Source: Apteryx mantelli (taxonomy: Eukaryota > Chordata > Aves > Apterygiformes > Apterygidae). From it: 64,000 nt of DNA. The notes beneath the pieces were generated by a model. It had not been told where the DNA came from, did not search any database, and worked only from the letters and a program-made list of their open reading frames with translations. The stretch is taken from NCBI RefSeq assembly GCF_036417845.1, contig NC_089990.1, positions 3,298,001-3,362,000 of the forward strand, written 5' to 3'. Below are positions 14,485-27,700 of the stretch, one piece after another; within the stretch, counting starts at the first letter, position 1; every line of letters begins with the position of its first letter. A program made the translations under genes and the position numbers.

Positions 14485-14538
14485 TCAGAGGCGGCGGCGG
14501 CGGGCGGCCGAGCCGGCGGGTCCCCTCCCCCTGCCCAT
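14485..14538 (-). other. Possible upstream ORF in the RPS6KA6 leader
   Basis: An ATG at 14538-14536 opens a 17-codon frame rich in Gly and Arg that ends in TGA at 14485, about 100 bases before the kinase start codon. If the transcript begins upstream of it, it could lower translation of the main frame. Whether it lies in the mRNA is unknown. Confidence 0.35.
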
Positions 14539-14624
14539 AGAGAGCGGCGGCGGCGGAGCTCGGGCTACTGCTGCTGCCGGCCGGCGGGGGCGACTCCGCT
14601 CTGCGCTCCCCCACACACACCCCC

Positions 14625-14636
14625 CAACATGGCGGC
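14625..14636 (-). promoter_or_regulatory. YY1-type core promoter element
   Basis: On the minus strand this reads GCCGCCATGTTG, a match to the known YY1 motif GCCGCCATNTTG. That motif is common near or just downstream of the start in CpG-island promoters and often helps to set the start and direction. Its distance (about 240 bases) to the RPS6KA6 ATG fits a short 5' leader. Confidence 0.6.
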
Positions 14637-14669
14637 CGCCGGCGGGGCGGGGCCTGCCCAGCATGGGGG

Positions 14670-14677
14670 TGACGTCA
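14670..14677. promoter_or_regulatory. Full cAMP response element (TGACGTCA)
   Basis: A perfect palindromic CRE, TGACGTCA, lies in the RPS6KA6 CpG island about 290 bases upstream of the start codon. CREB/ATF factors bind this motif. RSK family kinases phosphorylate CREB, so feedback is conceivable, but that is inference only. Confidence 0.65.
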
Positions 14678-14705
14678 GGGCGGGCTGGAGGATCCCCTGC
14701 ATGGG

Positions 14706-14722
14706 GAGGGGCGGGGCGGGGT
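14706..14722. promoter_or_regulatory. GC boxes (Sp1/KLF type)
   Basis: Two overlapping GGGGCGGGG units lie about 30 bases from the CRE. They are typical Sp1/KLF binding sequences of TATA-less promoters. Confidence 0.6.
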
Positions 14723-17700
14723 TGGGGTTGGTGACGCGCGGCCCCTTTGAACGCTTCTTTCCCCCCCCCCCTCCCGGTGGCGGCGCGCGCGCACCCGCGG
14801 CGGGGCGGGGGGAGGCGGGCGCGCGCGTGGCGGCGCCTCGCTGAGGGAGAAGCCCTCAAAGGAAAGGAGCGGGGCGGCCCGGCTGCCGGCCTGCGCCACC
14901 GCACGGGGCCACCGCGCCTCGGCCTGCCCTCAGAGGGAGGCAGGGAGGGAGGGAGGCGGGCAGGGCTCCTGCCAGGGCGGCGGCGCGGCGCTGCCGCCTG
15001 AAGGGCCGCGCCGAGCCCCCATAACGGTCGCTCCCGCGCGGCCTGTCGCCGCCGCCACCTGGCAGGTTCGCCTGAGGCTGAGGAAAACCGAGTGAAGGCC
15101 TCGAAGAGCAGCACGAGGACGTTAAAATAAGGAAAAAAAACCCAGATCGATCCTGTTACGTCAGTGGAGCTACCCCCTAGCTAAAAGGCGGGGGAGCCTC
15201 ATTGTTCCTTTGTCCCACAAAGAAAGGTCCATTACGTGTATAAAACTTGAGATACCTTGAATTCCTCTCATAAATGCCGCAGGCACACCCGGGACGCAGC
15301 TCCCTTTGCGGGAAGGCAGCACACTGGCACCTTCAGCAGCCTGGGCGCTAGGATGCAGTCTGCAGTGTCCAGTGAAGCGATAGGGGGAAAAAAAAGTTCT
15401 TTTTTTATTTTTTTCCAAAATTCAGAGGTGGCAGGATATGAAACACGAGCAGTTAGAAATGGCAAAACCGTAGCCAGGTTCCTCCTCAGTTCTTTGTAAA
15501 ACATGAAAAGCCTGACGTACTTACACGTATAAGCAAGAGACTCAAAACAGTCTCGCTGTGGTTACAAACTCCAAGGGCATGAATTCTTTTGTTTCCAAGC
15601 ATGTATTTTAAGAGAAATACTACAGTATTTCCAAACCTGAGGAGGCATATAAAAGACCATGGATGAAAAAGTGTACTTTTCCATCACTGTTTGATCTTAA
15701 GAGCTGGAAAATGTTAGAGAATAGTGTGAAAAATATGTATTTTTAAGGACAGAAGACTGCTTCGATGACACTGAGGTTTTTAGTTAAATACTCTGCATGA
15801 CTTTTTAGTAAGCCCTGCACTGTAGATAACGCTAGCAAAAGAAGTCTCAGACCGTTCCTAATGGCCAAATTATTTTGATGAAATTCGCTTGACCAAGGGA
15901 ACAAGCTGGTGCACTGCATGCCCCACAATGCTTTTGCCTTGCTGATATCTTTTCACCCAGAAGTCAAGCCTCATATAAACAAGTACAGGGCACAAGATGC
16001 CGTGGTGCTGTAGACCTTGATTAAATTCGAGCAACCTGTTTCACAAAGCTAACCATTACCAATATATTGTAACGGAGCCTACTGAAGAGAATTGCCTATA
16101 ATGAACGTATCCTTACAGCAACCGCCAGCTAGCGTGTCAGTATTTCCATTATAAACCTGTTTTTACGGGTCTATAACTCAGCCATGGGAAACAAAGGTTT
16201 TGGATTGAAACAGGGAATGTGCACCAGGAATGTTCTTCCTTCATGAAAATATAAAGTACAAGACAATGTGGGACCAAAGTCACCAGTACTTAATATTAGG
16301 AGCAAATTAATTTAAATTCTAAATATAGAACTGTTTAGGCTAGCTAACTTGTAAGCATTATTTTTGTTGTAGTAGTATCGTGCACGTGTGGGGCTTTTAG
16401 CATGGTTAAGTGGCAGGAGAGGAAGGGACTCCACAGATCCTCTGAACAAATACAGCAGTACCAGCCAGCTTCATGGGTCTCCAGGTCACGCTGCTCCCTG
16501 TCCTAGTGCCTCTGCTAGCACACAGGCATGGTTACTGTTATCCATGTGCATCCACAAAAATCCAAGTGGCCAGATCTTTTCTGTGGGATTAAATGTGTAT
16601 GCATTTGAGCAGTGTCATTAGGCAGATCTCAATTTAAATATATAAGAAATCAACTGAGAAGTGAATTATCCTTTCTTGAAAGTCCTTGAGTGCTCAGCAG
16701 GAACTTGTATTTTTTTAACTCTACTGAGACTTTTCCTATTGTCTCAAAAGATAACAGGTTGCAAGCAAATGTTCTCCATCCCCAAAGACCTAACACTGAT
16801 ATTTGAGGAGAGATCAGAGAAAACAATAATCAAAGAAATGAGGATTGTTATTAATTTCTTGTCAAAGGTTAAGAAAAGAAAATTATGATACGTGTAGATA
16901 TAATAATGACTGATTCAGTAAAAGTAAATTCAAAACTTTTTTTTCTGTAGGTCTCACAATCAAAGAACCAGAAGCTATTCAATAATAAGGCAACAATATG
17001 TCACTGAAATTCATAACTTAGTGAGATCCAGAAAGAAATGGACTTTTACAGAGATCTAAAATATCAAAAATACAATAGCAAGTCATTAATTTAGGAAGAG
17101 GTGGTTAAACCTCATGCCTTAGGTTTTAAACCAATATCTAAATAATAGATATTTGGACATATTTTGTACCCTTTTCTGGAGCATGTAATCTAGTCCATCC
17201 ATGACTGCATGGATGTCAGTTCTCATTTAGTGTACAGTTTTCAGATGAATATTTTTTACATTCTAGTACCTTAATTTGTACAATAATCTCTACCTATCAT
17301 ATTCCTCGGCATGTCGTTGCATCATCAGCATGACATAACCAGTTTTTCCTCTGTCAGGTACAGTATTGACTTTTATTAGATAAAGATTTCAAAATAACCA
17401 GTTTCTAAATATTTGTTCGCTTTAAAACTAGCTCTGTGACATGGCAAAGTTGCTGAGAATGCTCTTTTGCTTAGCCCGGTCGGAAAGGAGCTACAGTAAT
17501 AATAAACAGGTTCTGCAGCCAGGATTCAGCTCGCTCAGTGTCGCGAGCGCGAACTCGCACCACGCAGTTGTCCCTTTTATAGAACTCGGGACTGGAGCTG
17601 AATGACAACAGCCATGTTTCGTTTGCTCATTCGGTTTCCCTGGAAGTATCAGTCATACGCTTGAAAATATGAACAACAGATTGCTTGTGAGGTAAACAAA

Positions 17701-19754
17701 GTCCCTGCAAATTTCCTGCCTATCATTACTAGCAGTGCATTTTTCCGAGAGCATATTATTCAGCATTCCTCCCTAAGTTTTCTGTCAATCTGTATCAACC
17801 TTATCCCTAAGCAAGATTATTTCAGAAGGATCCTACAAACTTCATGTTCATTCATCCACAAAGTTTTCCAACAAAGGAAAAATAAGAATATTATCATCAG
17901 GCCAGCTTCTTCGGTTCCCCTCCGCCCCCACGTTAATGATACTGGAATCCTAACCATGCTAACCATGGCCAATATAGTGCAACTCCACCCTGGAAAACAG
18001 AGCAGAAAAAACAGTGTGAATATAGGGATATGTGAATAGTATCTAGTTCAGAGAGATCTCAGGAAGGAAACTATATAAAACGCAAAGCTTGAGGAAGCTG
18101 CCCGAGCTGAGACTAAAGCTTTTATTCTGTTTTTACTACAATGGTAAAACCCCTGAAAAGGAGCAGATGCAAATTAAGTTTGTGCGGATTCTGTTCAGAG
18201 CAGAATGTGAACTCTGCATCAGCTGATATCAATTGTGGCGGTGGTTTGGGGGGATACAGTTAATTTCTTAGAGCAAGTTTACTTAAGAACATAATTATAT
18301 TTCACCTTTGGTATTTTGTACAGTGCAATTGAACAACGCTTGCAGAGTTAGAGCAGTGCAACTCTTTCTTTTCCACTGCGCAGATGAATTTACGTGGGTA
18401 CAAAGCATTCTTCTATGAGCGTGGCTCACACTCATACAAGAAGGAAAATAAGCTGTCCTGATGCATGGAAAATGTATAGTTGTATGCTTGTGTCTACTCC
18501 AGATTTGTTCGAGTAGGAACTGATTTACCCAGAGGGTGACATACTGTGGAGATTTTGCTCCCGCATGAGTATACGACCAGTACAATATTTTCACTTTCAG
18601 TCAAGCGTCAAAGTTGTGGCTACTAAGCTGTGGAGATCCTTTACACATAGCATAAATGGATCTGGTCCTAATAACGTAAATGCTACAGAAAGACTTTCGC
18701 TGTTCTGGAAAGTAACATCACAGTACCCAACATCTGTTTATATTCAGATTGTTACTGAAAAGTATCCTGACAAAATCTTTGGTCACTGTCAAATTAGTCT
18801 GAATATGAAATAAACATGAGAGTCCATATCCCATCCTGTCTATACTGATATTTTAAAAATGCAAATATAGTCACATTTGCGTGTGCCTATATTTACAGCA
18901 AAGTAGTAGAAAATATATAATAAACAGTTCTGGTTTTGTTAAACTGTTTGTTATGCAGTTTGTCCCCTTCCACAGAGGCAAGAGATGTCACTTACACAAG
19001 CTAACGGCAAGAATCATTTTCATACTCAGTTATGGTTATGCTGGATATATGAAGCAAGACTCAAGAGGGCCTTACAGAATCCCTGCTTCCAATTTATGAA
19101 TGTATTTCTCCAGCTACATCTTTTGTACTTTTGTAGTAAGTTTTAAAAAATCTTGTTGAAGGATAAAAAGCAAGCCAATTTAAGAGATGATCAACACTCA
19201 CTATTTTGCTCTGACCATCAAAGCAGTGCTCTTCTCTCAGGCTCTTACTTAAGAGTGCCCAGCTAGGACATGGGACAAACTTAGCAGGAAATTTTGACGT
19301 CTCTAAGAGCTAAAGAGAGCTCTTAGACATATGGAAAATACAATGAATTTATCTATGCTAATCACATTACATGGACAGTAGGGTGTGAAAACTGCAAACA
19401 GACAGAAAGTGAATGAAACTCCTGCTAGATTTTTTGGTCCTTACCTAAATAAAGTTTTCACTTAAAACTTTGGAGTTATTCTTCATTTCAAAATGCATTT
19501 TGGATTCAAATTTCCTACAATATAATTCAGGGTTTTTTTTAAATCAAAACTGAGTGAATACTACAAACCAGCCAAATGACAATTCTCAGAAGTTGTATAC
19601 AGTCAAACGAAAAGCTACATAGCATTAAATTAAAGGTCCAGCGTTCTGTCTCCAGCGCTGGCCAGGAAAGCAGATGCCAAACAGAAGATAAAAGCAGGGT
19701 GGGCAGTACCTAACAACACGTCTCCAGAATTTGTTTTCAGCCTGCAGCAGTTCA

Positions 19755-20105
19755 GGTTTCCTGAGCCAGGAATGGTATCTATACATAATTGTCTTGATAG
19801 ATGTTTCTTCCATGAATTTGTCCAAGCCTCTCGGACTCTCTAAACTTTTAGCAACAGTAACATCTCTCAACAACTTCCACGGCTATGCCTTATCTTCAAA
19901 AGTATCTCGCTTTGAGCCTACTGCTTCTTAGCTTCATTTGATGTTCCCTAACCTTATACTGTAAGAGAGAGTAATTAATCACCCTCCCCACATGCACATG
20001 ATTTTATATACGGTGTAGTTCCCACCTCCTCCATCCTACCTTGCTCTTCTCAGTTTTCCAGGCTGAAGATTCCTAGGCTATTCAATCATTCATGAATGAA
20101 GGATG
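19755..20105 (-). mobile_element. Old CR1-L-like LINE fragment, 3' region
   Basis: The plus strand is the reverse complement of the CR1-L-like consensus known from turtles and birds. Diagnostic blocks are TTCTTCCATGAATTTGTCCA, TTAGCTTCATTTGATG, a GATTTTATAxAC block and CAGTTTTCCAGGCTGAAGA. It is much more diverged than the copy at 9.5 kb, so it is an older insertion. It encodes only the degenerate end of ORF2. Boundaries are approximate. Confidence 0.8.
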
Positions 20106-23100
20106 GGGAAATTCCAGTTTCTCTGTACACATTTTCACTAGTGATGTGGAAGTAAATATAAAATAACTACCAGTAGCTTGCACAAATTGCAAAGAGAAAG
20201 GAAAGCAACAAGGAGAACGGAGCAGTCATAAGCTATCAAAGTCATTTGGGAAATGACAAGCGACTCAGAGTAAATTACAGGCCTGTCCCGACAGCTGGGT
20301 GAGCAAGCTGTGATCTGGGAAGGAGGGAGTTGGTTTCACCTCCATGAACAACGCAGTAGAGACTGATACTTATGCACTGCGTACAGGTGGGGACTCTGTG
20401 TCTAGAAAAGCACGGAGGAGAACCGCAGAAGTACTCAAGCCTAGACTTAAAGACTTGCTGTGAAAAACCTGAAGGTCCAGCTTTATCAAACCTTATTTTA
20501 AGCACACATCAACAAGAATTTCTTTGGTAATTCAGTTCTCTTTCCAAAAACTACAGAAGAAAACTAAAGCAACTCTGTTTCTCATTTAAGCACCTCAGGT
20601 TTGCTGTGCCAAATGCAGGTAAAAAAAGTAATTAACTATAGAAATAAATTACTACCACAGTGTGAAGATATCAAGAGATGACAAATCTACACAAATGATT
20701 GTTTTTTTAAACTGAATCTCATATAATTTCCTATTTTCCAAAAATTGCTTCATTATTTTTCTTCAAACCTGTTTAATCCTTGAAGCTGAAACCAAGCCTG
20801 AAAAATTCAACTTGAATTCACAGTGAATTTTGCCTCAGAGCACAGAATAAACCATCATGATATTCCAATGTGCACATATATCAACAATGATGAATACTTA
20901 AGGATTTGATATTGCATCTAAAATCCTCATGATCTCAATCTTCAGGGAAGTTTTTATGGCAGCAGAGGGTGTTACTTTTGAAATGCTGCTTCCTAACTTT
21001 AGCCAGGAACCCACACATCATGCCTCAAACTAGTACCCTGATCATCTCAGGTAAAAATTCTTCCCATTTCGGAAGATTATAATTAACTTATTACCGAGAT
21101 AGGTTTAGAAAAATGTCTCAGCCTGGAAGATTAAACAGGGAGTTAGTATCTATCAGAAATAAGTCAGCAGTAGTTGATTGTGTCTTGCAGTAACAAGATA
21201 CTGATTTAAAATATTATATTTAGAAATTGTTTTGTCCTCACCATGGAACAAAAGGACTCGACTGCATGAGTAATCTTACTGGGAATACAGAGTAGGTCGC
21301 TGAATGCCACTTGAGTAATATCAGTTTAGGTCTTGAGATAATTGCTATAATACCCAATCTTGGAGAATCCACACTCCTGGAGAAACAGAAATCAGCATAA
21401 CTTTCCCATCCAGTACCCTTCTTGCAGTTTCTAAGGGTCAACATAACTTGAATTGATTGCTATTTCTTTTTCACTATAGTCAAGGTTATTTTCAAGCCAT
21501 CTTGTCTTTGCTTCTGTTCCAATTGGGGCACAATTTGACTCATCAGTTCTTTATTTGGAACAGACATCACATTTCTTCACTTCATCAGTTCTCCTCCCAG
21601 TGAGGTCACTTGTTTGTGGCCATGCAATACTCCTTCAAGTTCGGATTTCTCGGTTTAACTCATTTTCATACTGTCCTGTGCAAAGAGCCTTTCTTAAAGC
21701 CACAATTCAGCCAAGGGTCTATTTTGCAGAAGCGTGACTTTGGATTCAGCAGGGTTTAAGCGTGTGGTAAAAGCCGAGGACATTCTGAAATACTTTTCAG
21801 AATCAGTATCTGAAGCCCAAATTCTTTTTCCATTGAAAATGGTGACAATATTCATAATAATTTCAACAGGAGCATGATCATTCTGTAAGTAATTGCTATC
21901 AGGAATTTAATTTAAACCTCATTTGACTGACATTTCTTGTTTGCAAGATATCTATTTTAGGAACAATGTCTTGCTAGTATATCTCTCTTCATCTTAGTCA
22001 TGACTGATAACAGAATAATCATCTCAACTACTTTCCTTTTCTTTTCCTGAATAATAGCTTTATTGAATTTTTACATACCAAACATACAAGAATAGAAACA
22101 ATTAGACAAATAACGGTAATATATGCAGATGAAAAGGTAAGTGAATAGAACTTGCTTGAAACTCTATCGTATACTGGATGTCAGGTTGAGAAACCTTTAC
22201 AATCACATATGTTTTGTTTAAAAGACTAAGGAAAGATGCAAGTTTGTCTTTGAAGCCTGCCTATAAACTCACATTACTCTAAACTGGCATTGCACACATA
22301 TATTAAATACAGAAAGTCTAAGTATCATAACTCATAGCCGCTCATTGCTTCTGTCTTTTTAGTTTAACACACTGCTCTGCAAGAGTTAACTGTTCAGTCA
22401 TGTCAGTGCTATCTGATAACAAAACACTACCACCAAAGTCAAAACTATTTATCCCAGTCACATTGTGCTTTTCCAGGACAAATCTGAAACAGCAATTACA
22501 ATTGTAATTTATTCTTAAACGATGTCTTCCATACAGGGAAATGTCACAGAATGCTTCACAGTTCATTTCATTATCTTGTTTCTTCTACTGCTTTAATAAA
22601 AGACAGTAATCATAGGGCAACTGAATGCTCAGCTGCAAAAGGACGGTATTGTGACTGTTCCCAGCTCTTTGTAACATTTTCTCATTTGCCATAAATCTAC
22701 AAGGACAAGAGATTATAAAGATTTTTTCAACAAGTTGACTGTGACACTGAAAGAGCTGCTTCTCCTGATGACGAGCTGTCACCGACATCGATCAGGAGCC
22801 ATGACAGAACAGATGAAAGCAGTAAAAAATGACAGGCTAACAGACTTCTTAATGATAAGAAAAAAATGCAGTCCAAACCATCTGAAAGGCAGCTTCTCAC
22901 TGGCTTGGGTGGGAGGGTTTTTTAGTAAATGTTGTGTATTGGCTTCAGTGAGAAATGAGAGCACTCAGCAATGCAAAGGAAGCATCTAGTAGAATGAGCT
23001 CAGACTTTTAAAAAATGGATATGACCCAGCAAACCAGAGCATCAGTAGATCACTAAAGAGAAAACAGTATATAATCTTCTGTTAGCAGAAAGAATAATGC

Positions 23101-23647
23101 TGGTAGAAGATACCTTGAAAACCAATGATAAAACTATGAAGGGTCAACTCCAGCCTGGTCTGAGTTTATGTAATTTCACCGATTAGTGGAGTTTCACTGA
23201 ATTTAAGCCAATTTTAATTGAACCCTACAGCTGATATGACAAGACTTTAAAAAATACAGCAGAAAGGAGCTAGACCTAGAGCCTTACCCGCCAGGCTTAA
23301 AGGGAATGGGAGAAAGAAAAGGCTGCCTCAAAATTAAGGTCTATAGCAATGACCTGGCAGTGTTATTTCTCTTTAAATTTTAGGTAGCTTCATAAATGGA
23401 CTCGCTCCTATCCTAGCAATGTCTGCAACATGTGAGTAAAGCAGTTTCTTGCAGCAATAAACCCCTAAGTCTCAGGCTCTATGCTGCAGCCCTGAGAAGC
23501 GCATTGGGGTGCTTTTGCACTCTCCTCTTCTGAACTACGGATGGAGCTCAGCTGATCCTGACACCCGTCGCTTAAGTGATGGGTGCCTGGTACCCTAGAG
23601 TTTAGAAACAACAGTATATCGTATAGCTGGGGAAATAAAATTCTATT

Positions 23648-23653
23648 TTTATT
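23648..23653 (-). terminator. Candidate polyadenylation signal of the unrecognised gene
   Basis: AATAAA on the minus strand, about 920 bases past the proposed stop codon. It is the nearest canonical hexamer I noticed in that direction. Such hexamers are frequent by chance in AT-rich DNA. Confidence 0.2.
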
Positions 23654-24567
23654 ACACCTGTCTTTTTTGTTGTTTTAACTTGTAATTCTGAGCATCAACT
23701 TTTATCTAATACAAGAAAAACTCTTGGTATTTTTTCCTGCAACCAGCACAGTCTAGCACCATCTTTGTGAGAGCCTCAAAGGGAAGGATAGCAAAAACAG
23801 CAGGGCTAGTTTCTTAAAAAGAGGAGGAAGTAATTTCTTAACATAAAAAAGTAATGACTCATTTTTTAAATATGCTAACTATAATATAAAGAATTAAAGA
23901 ATGAAATATTGCTGGCTTTGTGTGGAAAGGAAGCAGATTTAAATCTAAAATGAATGATGTATCTTGTGATTACAGGAACCATTGAAAGAGATCATCAGAA
24001 TTAAAATAATTCAAATATTCAGATTTAAATATTAATTCTAAAATTTTGAAGTACGTATAAATACACACAAACACAGGCTATTGAGACAGGGATAAAGTTC
24101 AAATCAACTCAAAGGAAAAATCCGAGCATGGTTGAAATGAAAGCTGAAATTGTCACTGACCTCAGCAATAGCAATAGGGGTTCTAGATAGTGTGCAGCTG
24201 CATGTAACAATTCTGGAACTTCACATTTAAGATTTGCTAGATTTTATGTATGTAGAGTACCATAACTGTTCTCTGATAATTCTTTTTCAAACCACATGAA
24301 CTGTGAGAACTCTCTAAAATTTAAATCAAAACACACTTCTCCGTTTTGAATTACTAAACAATGGGTGATTAAGCATAATTATTAAGCTTGCAGCAACAGA
24401 AGTAGCATATTTCTTCTGTTATGACAAAGTCCTCATTGCTTAATGCATTTTTATAAGACAATTATAAAGTATTTTACATGCAGTCATTTTACATCCAGAT
24501 ATTACTATTGTTTACTTAGCTTACTAGGTGGAAGATATTTTCACTCAGAGACTATGTTATATTTCTG

Positions 24568-24775
24568 TTAACAGCTACAGGTGAACCTATGGATCCCTGC
24601 AATGGTGATATATGGAATTTTTAGGCAAGGAGCAACGCTTGGCTGGGTGCAGAACCGGCGCAGCGCTCCCGCTTCACTGACGCCCCGTTGCAAAGTCGAG
24701 TAGGGTTCCAGTGGAGCATACGTGCTGCGTTGGTTTCCTACAGAGCAGAACATTTTGTCATAAGGATTTTCTTTC
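24568..24775 (-). CDS. Unrecognised gene, coding exon 5 (last)
   Basis: 208 bases from the first G after the acceptor (AG at 24777-24776, after CCAACATTTT) to a TAA stop at 24570-24568. It completes a Trp codon with the previous exon and encodes 68 further residues, KENPYDKMFC to FTCSC. The other two frames hit stops within 40 bases. A weak AG|GTTCAC donor-like site just before the last residues leaves open another exon further left. Confidence 0.6.
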
Positions 24776-27700
24776 CTAAAATGTTGGACTGAGGCCATGG
24801 TGGAGGACGGATGGGAGCAGGCCACCCCGGCACAAGCAACAGCCTTGCTGTGCCATCAGCCTTGGGGCACCTGTCTTGGACACCTCCGCTTATCTCACTT
24901 GCCTAACAGCAACGTACCTAGCGTAAGACAAAATCCTTCCTAAACAGGCCTAGTTTTTATCAGCAAGTCATGGTTTGAGCTTTTACTGGGGGCCTCAACC
25001 CCAAAACTGATGAGAACGTTGACTGGCCTTAAGGCAATCACGAGCTCTTCTATGTCTTTGTCCTCATCCCACTCTCTATGCAAAAACATCTTTCTTCTGT
25101 TTTATTTCCATATGAGTGCAGTGCTTCTCAATTTTTGTTTTAATCTCTTCTCCAGCCTGCTGAAAATTCCGGAGTGCCTCAGAAGCAACTACTTTACCTC
25201 CAGAGCATCCATCTTTCAGGTGGCATCTGTTTCACCCCGAGAGCCGTGCAAACCTTTTCGTGTTATCCTGAGAGATTCAAGCTCCTCTGGGACTTCAAGA
25301 GCTCCAGTCTTACACATGGGTTATTATATTCCTGGTGCATCATAGTCAGAAATCACTCAAAAACAGCATTTGACAAAGATCTGCTTTTTTTTTTTTAAAT
25401 ACTCACCATTGCTTCATACCAGCACTGCCCACCACCAACTCCACTGGCCCAGCTGGCTCCGCCAAGAGCTCCTCAGGGGTACAAGTTTCTCCTTTTACTA
25501 CAAAAAAGAAATACATATTTATAAGCTTACAGTTATTCTTTAAATGACTAACAGACTGAAGGAGTTACCAAAAAATGTCTATTAACATATCAGGTCAGAT
25601 CTTGAATATGGAAAGTTAGTATAATTCCATTTATTTCAGTGTATGAATTGTATCTATTCAAGATCTCTTTCCTTCAAGTAAGAAATACTTTTGGAAAAAA
25701 CGCTTGTGAGTATAGTATTGGTCTCTGCAAAATTTTTAGGATATGGAAAATAATATGTAACCCTAATAGAATAACCCTAATAACTAATTATTATTAGATA
25801 AGGGTAAAAATAGCCTTTAAAACTCCTTTTGAGCAGGAGAATTTTGGCATGACTGAATTTGAATTTCTGCTTTTAACTATTTTCCTGCTTTTAATACAAA
25901 TTATTATTTTCTGCACAGATTTGATTTTTTGCATGTAAAATGTTTCAATGAAAAATCTTCAATATATAGCTTATAGTTAGGATATAACCAAACAAAAAGG
26001 TTTTTTTTTTCCTTATTGAGCCAAAAATCAACCGTCATTTCATCCCACTGCTACACCTACAGTCAGCATTGTCGAAGTGGCGTACTGCACAAGATTTCGT
26101 ACCAAGGATTCTGTTCCCTCTGAACATGTGCCAATCCAGACTGACATAAAGCAGGAAGACACACTTCTATTCAGGTGACCTTCCCAATCATATTTCTGAT
26201 TTATTAAGCGAATTTCACTTCAGGATCATAACCGACACCTCCATGTTTTCAGCAATTGGGTTTCAGTGTTATTAATTAGTTTTTCTTGTCCCATCCCCCA
26301 AAGAAGGGTTGATATGGGATGTGCATCAGATAACGGCTTTGCCACTTAGCTCTTAAATACTGTCTGTTGCCTTTTTTGAATGCGCTGATAAAGATGACAT
26401 TTCCCTTTGCACATCTCCCCCATTTCCTGCTTTCTATCTTCTGTTTCTCTGCTGACGTATTGCTCCTCTCCCTCTGCCATCCGCCTTTCTGGCCAGTGTC
26501 TTACCAAAGTCAATAATGCCCAAAGACCAACCCTGGATTTTAGGCAACCGCTTAGCTCTTTAGGCTTGGTCCCCATTCCCTGCCCCTCTTTCTCTCTCCT
26601 CCAAGACTTGTAGGTGTGTTTCGGGCATCTGGTGCATTTGCAGCCTTTCTCTGTTTACAGTGAACATTAAAGCAAACACTTCATTTCATTTACAGTGCTC
26701 TATCTCTTCGGTCAATACACTGCACTCTCTTCCCTTGTTCTTCCTTCCACTAGTCTCTTTACGGACTTAAATCCTTCCTTTTTCTGCATTTGCATGTCTC
26801 ACACACTGAGCCCTTCTTTACAGAATTACCTTTCTTTTATTACATATTTAGACTGGCATTTTGTTTATCAATTTAACCTGCTTTTATTACCTGTAGTTTC
26901 AAGCTGTAGTGGCTCTGTTCATTTACGGTTCCTCTATGGTCTTCTACTGCTACTTATGACCAAGGGACAGGTAAAAGGAGCATTCTGGTGATCCTGGATC
27001 CACCAGCTTTACATTCAAATCCAAACTGTGATAGTCACAAATCTGGGAGGGTGTGGAGCCAAGCCTTTGCTTCATTTCCATTCTCAATAAAGATATTTTA
27101 CACCTTGGCTTTGCCTCAAAGTAATGCAAATTCTGCACTGCCTGCATTTGGTGGCTAGTGGCAGACCTCAACATTTAAATAAGGGCAACTCTTGCTCTAG
27201 AAATGCAAACTGGGGAGGAGAGGAGATCTCCCCATCTCGGTCCTTCCCCTTGGCCCTCACAAGCGCTGCCCTGCAACTTGTGACCAGACAGAGATGAGGC
27301 ACGCGGTGTGCTTTCGTCCCAAACTCCATGTACCCGAGGTCCTTCTTCTCGTGCGTTCAAAAACTCAGTGTGGGCCGATGGATGTGCAGCCCTGGGGCTC
27401 ATAACATTTAACCAACATCAGCCCCTCGGAGGAATATTGCAAATTCCTGGGACAACCCTTTGTGTGGTACCTCGTGCCCTGACCTGACACCCTGCCTAGA
27501 GTCACCCACCTGCCCCGGCTGGGTGCGTTGCTGGCACCCGAACACGGTGCAGCAGAGCCGGCGGTGGCACCCGCTTTCCCCTGCTGTCAGGGCACTGCAG
27601 GGGACAAGGACCAGGGAGTCATCAGTAAATATGTATATGTGCATATATGTGTATGTGTATCTATATACACACAAATATATGTATGTGTGTATATATATAT

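Larger units (their letters stand above)
13860..15060. promoter_or_regulatory. RPS6KA6: CpG-island promoter of RPS6KA6
   Basis: A sharp switch from AT-rich intron to CpG-dense DNA that spans the first coding exon and about 700 bases upstream of the start codon. It holds a full CRE, GC boxes and a YY1-type element (listed separately), has no TATA box at the expected place, and has CGG/GCC runs near 14000-14200. It is a typical TATA-less vertebrate promoter. The transcription start is not visible directly and probably lies between about 14450 and 14650. Several long open frames on both strands here (up to 210 codons) come from the lack of A/T-rich stop codons and are not genes. Confidence 0.85.
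15061..24567. other. Intergenic DNA between RPS6KA6 and the unrecognised gene
   Basis: AT-rich DNA without any exon I can support. The only clear element is the old CR1 at 19.75-20.1 kb. Open frames of 60-100 codons are scattered on both strands and show no splice context or family signature. Confidence 0.7.

Noticed and set aside
13727..15114. Long overlapping open frames (up to 210 codons) on both strands
   Set aside because: They lie in a CpG island, overlap each other in several frames, and encode Arg/Pro/Ala/Gly-rich text. Only the short exon 1 frame has splice and family support.
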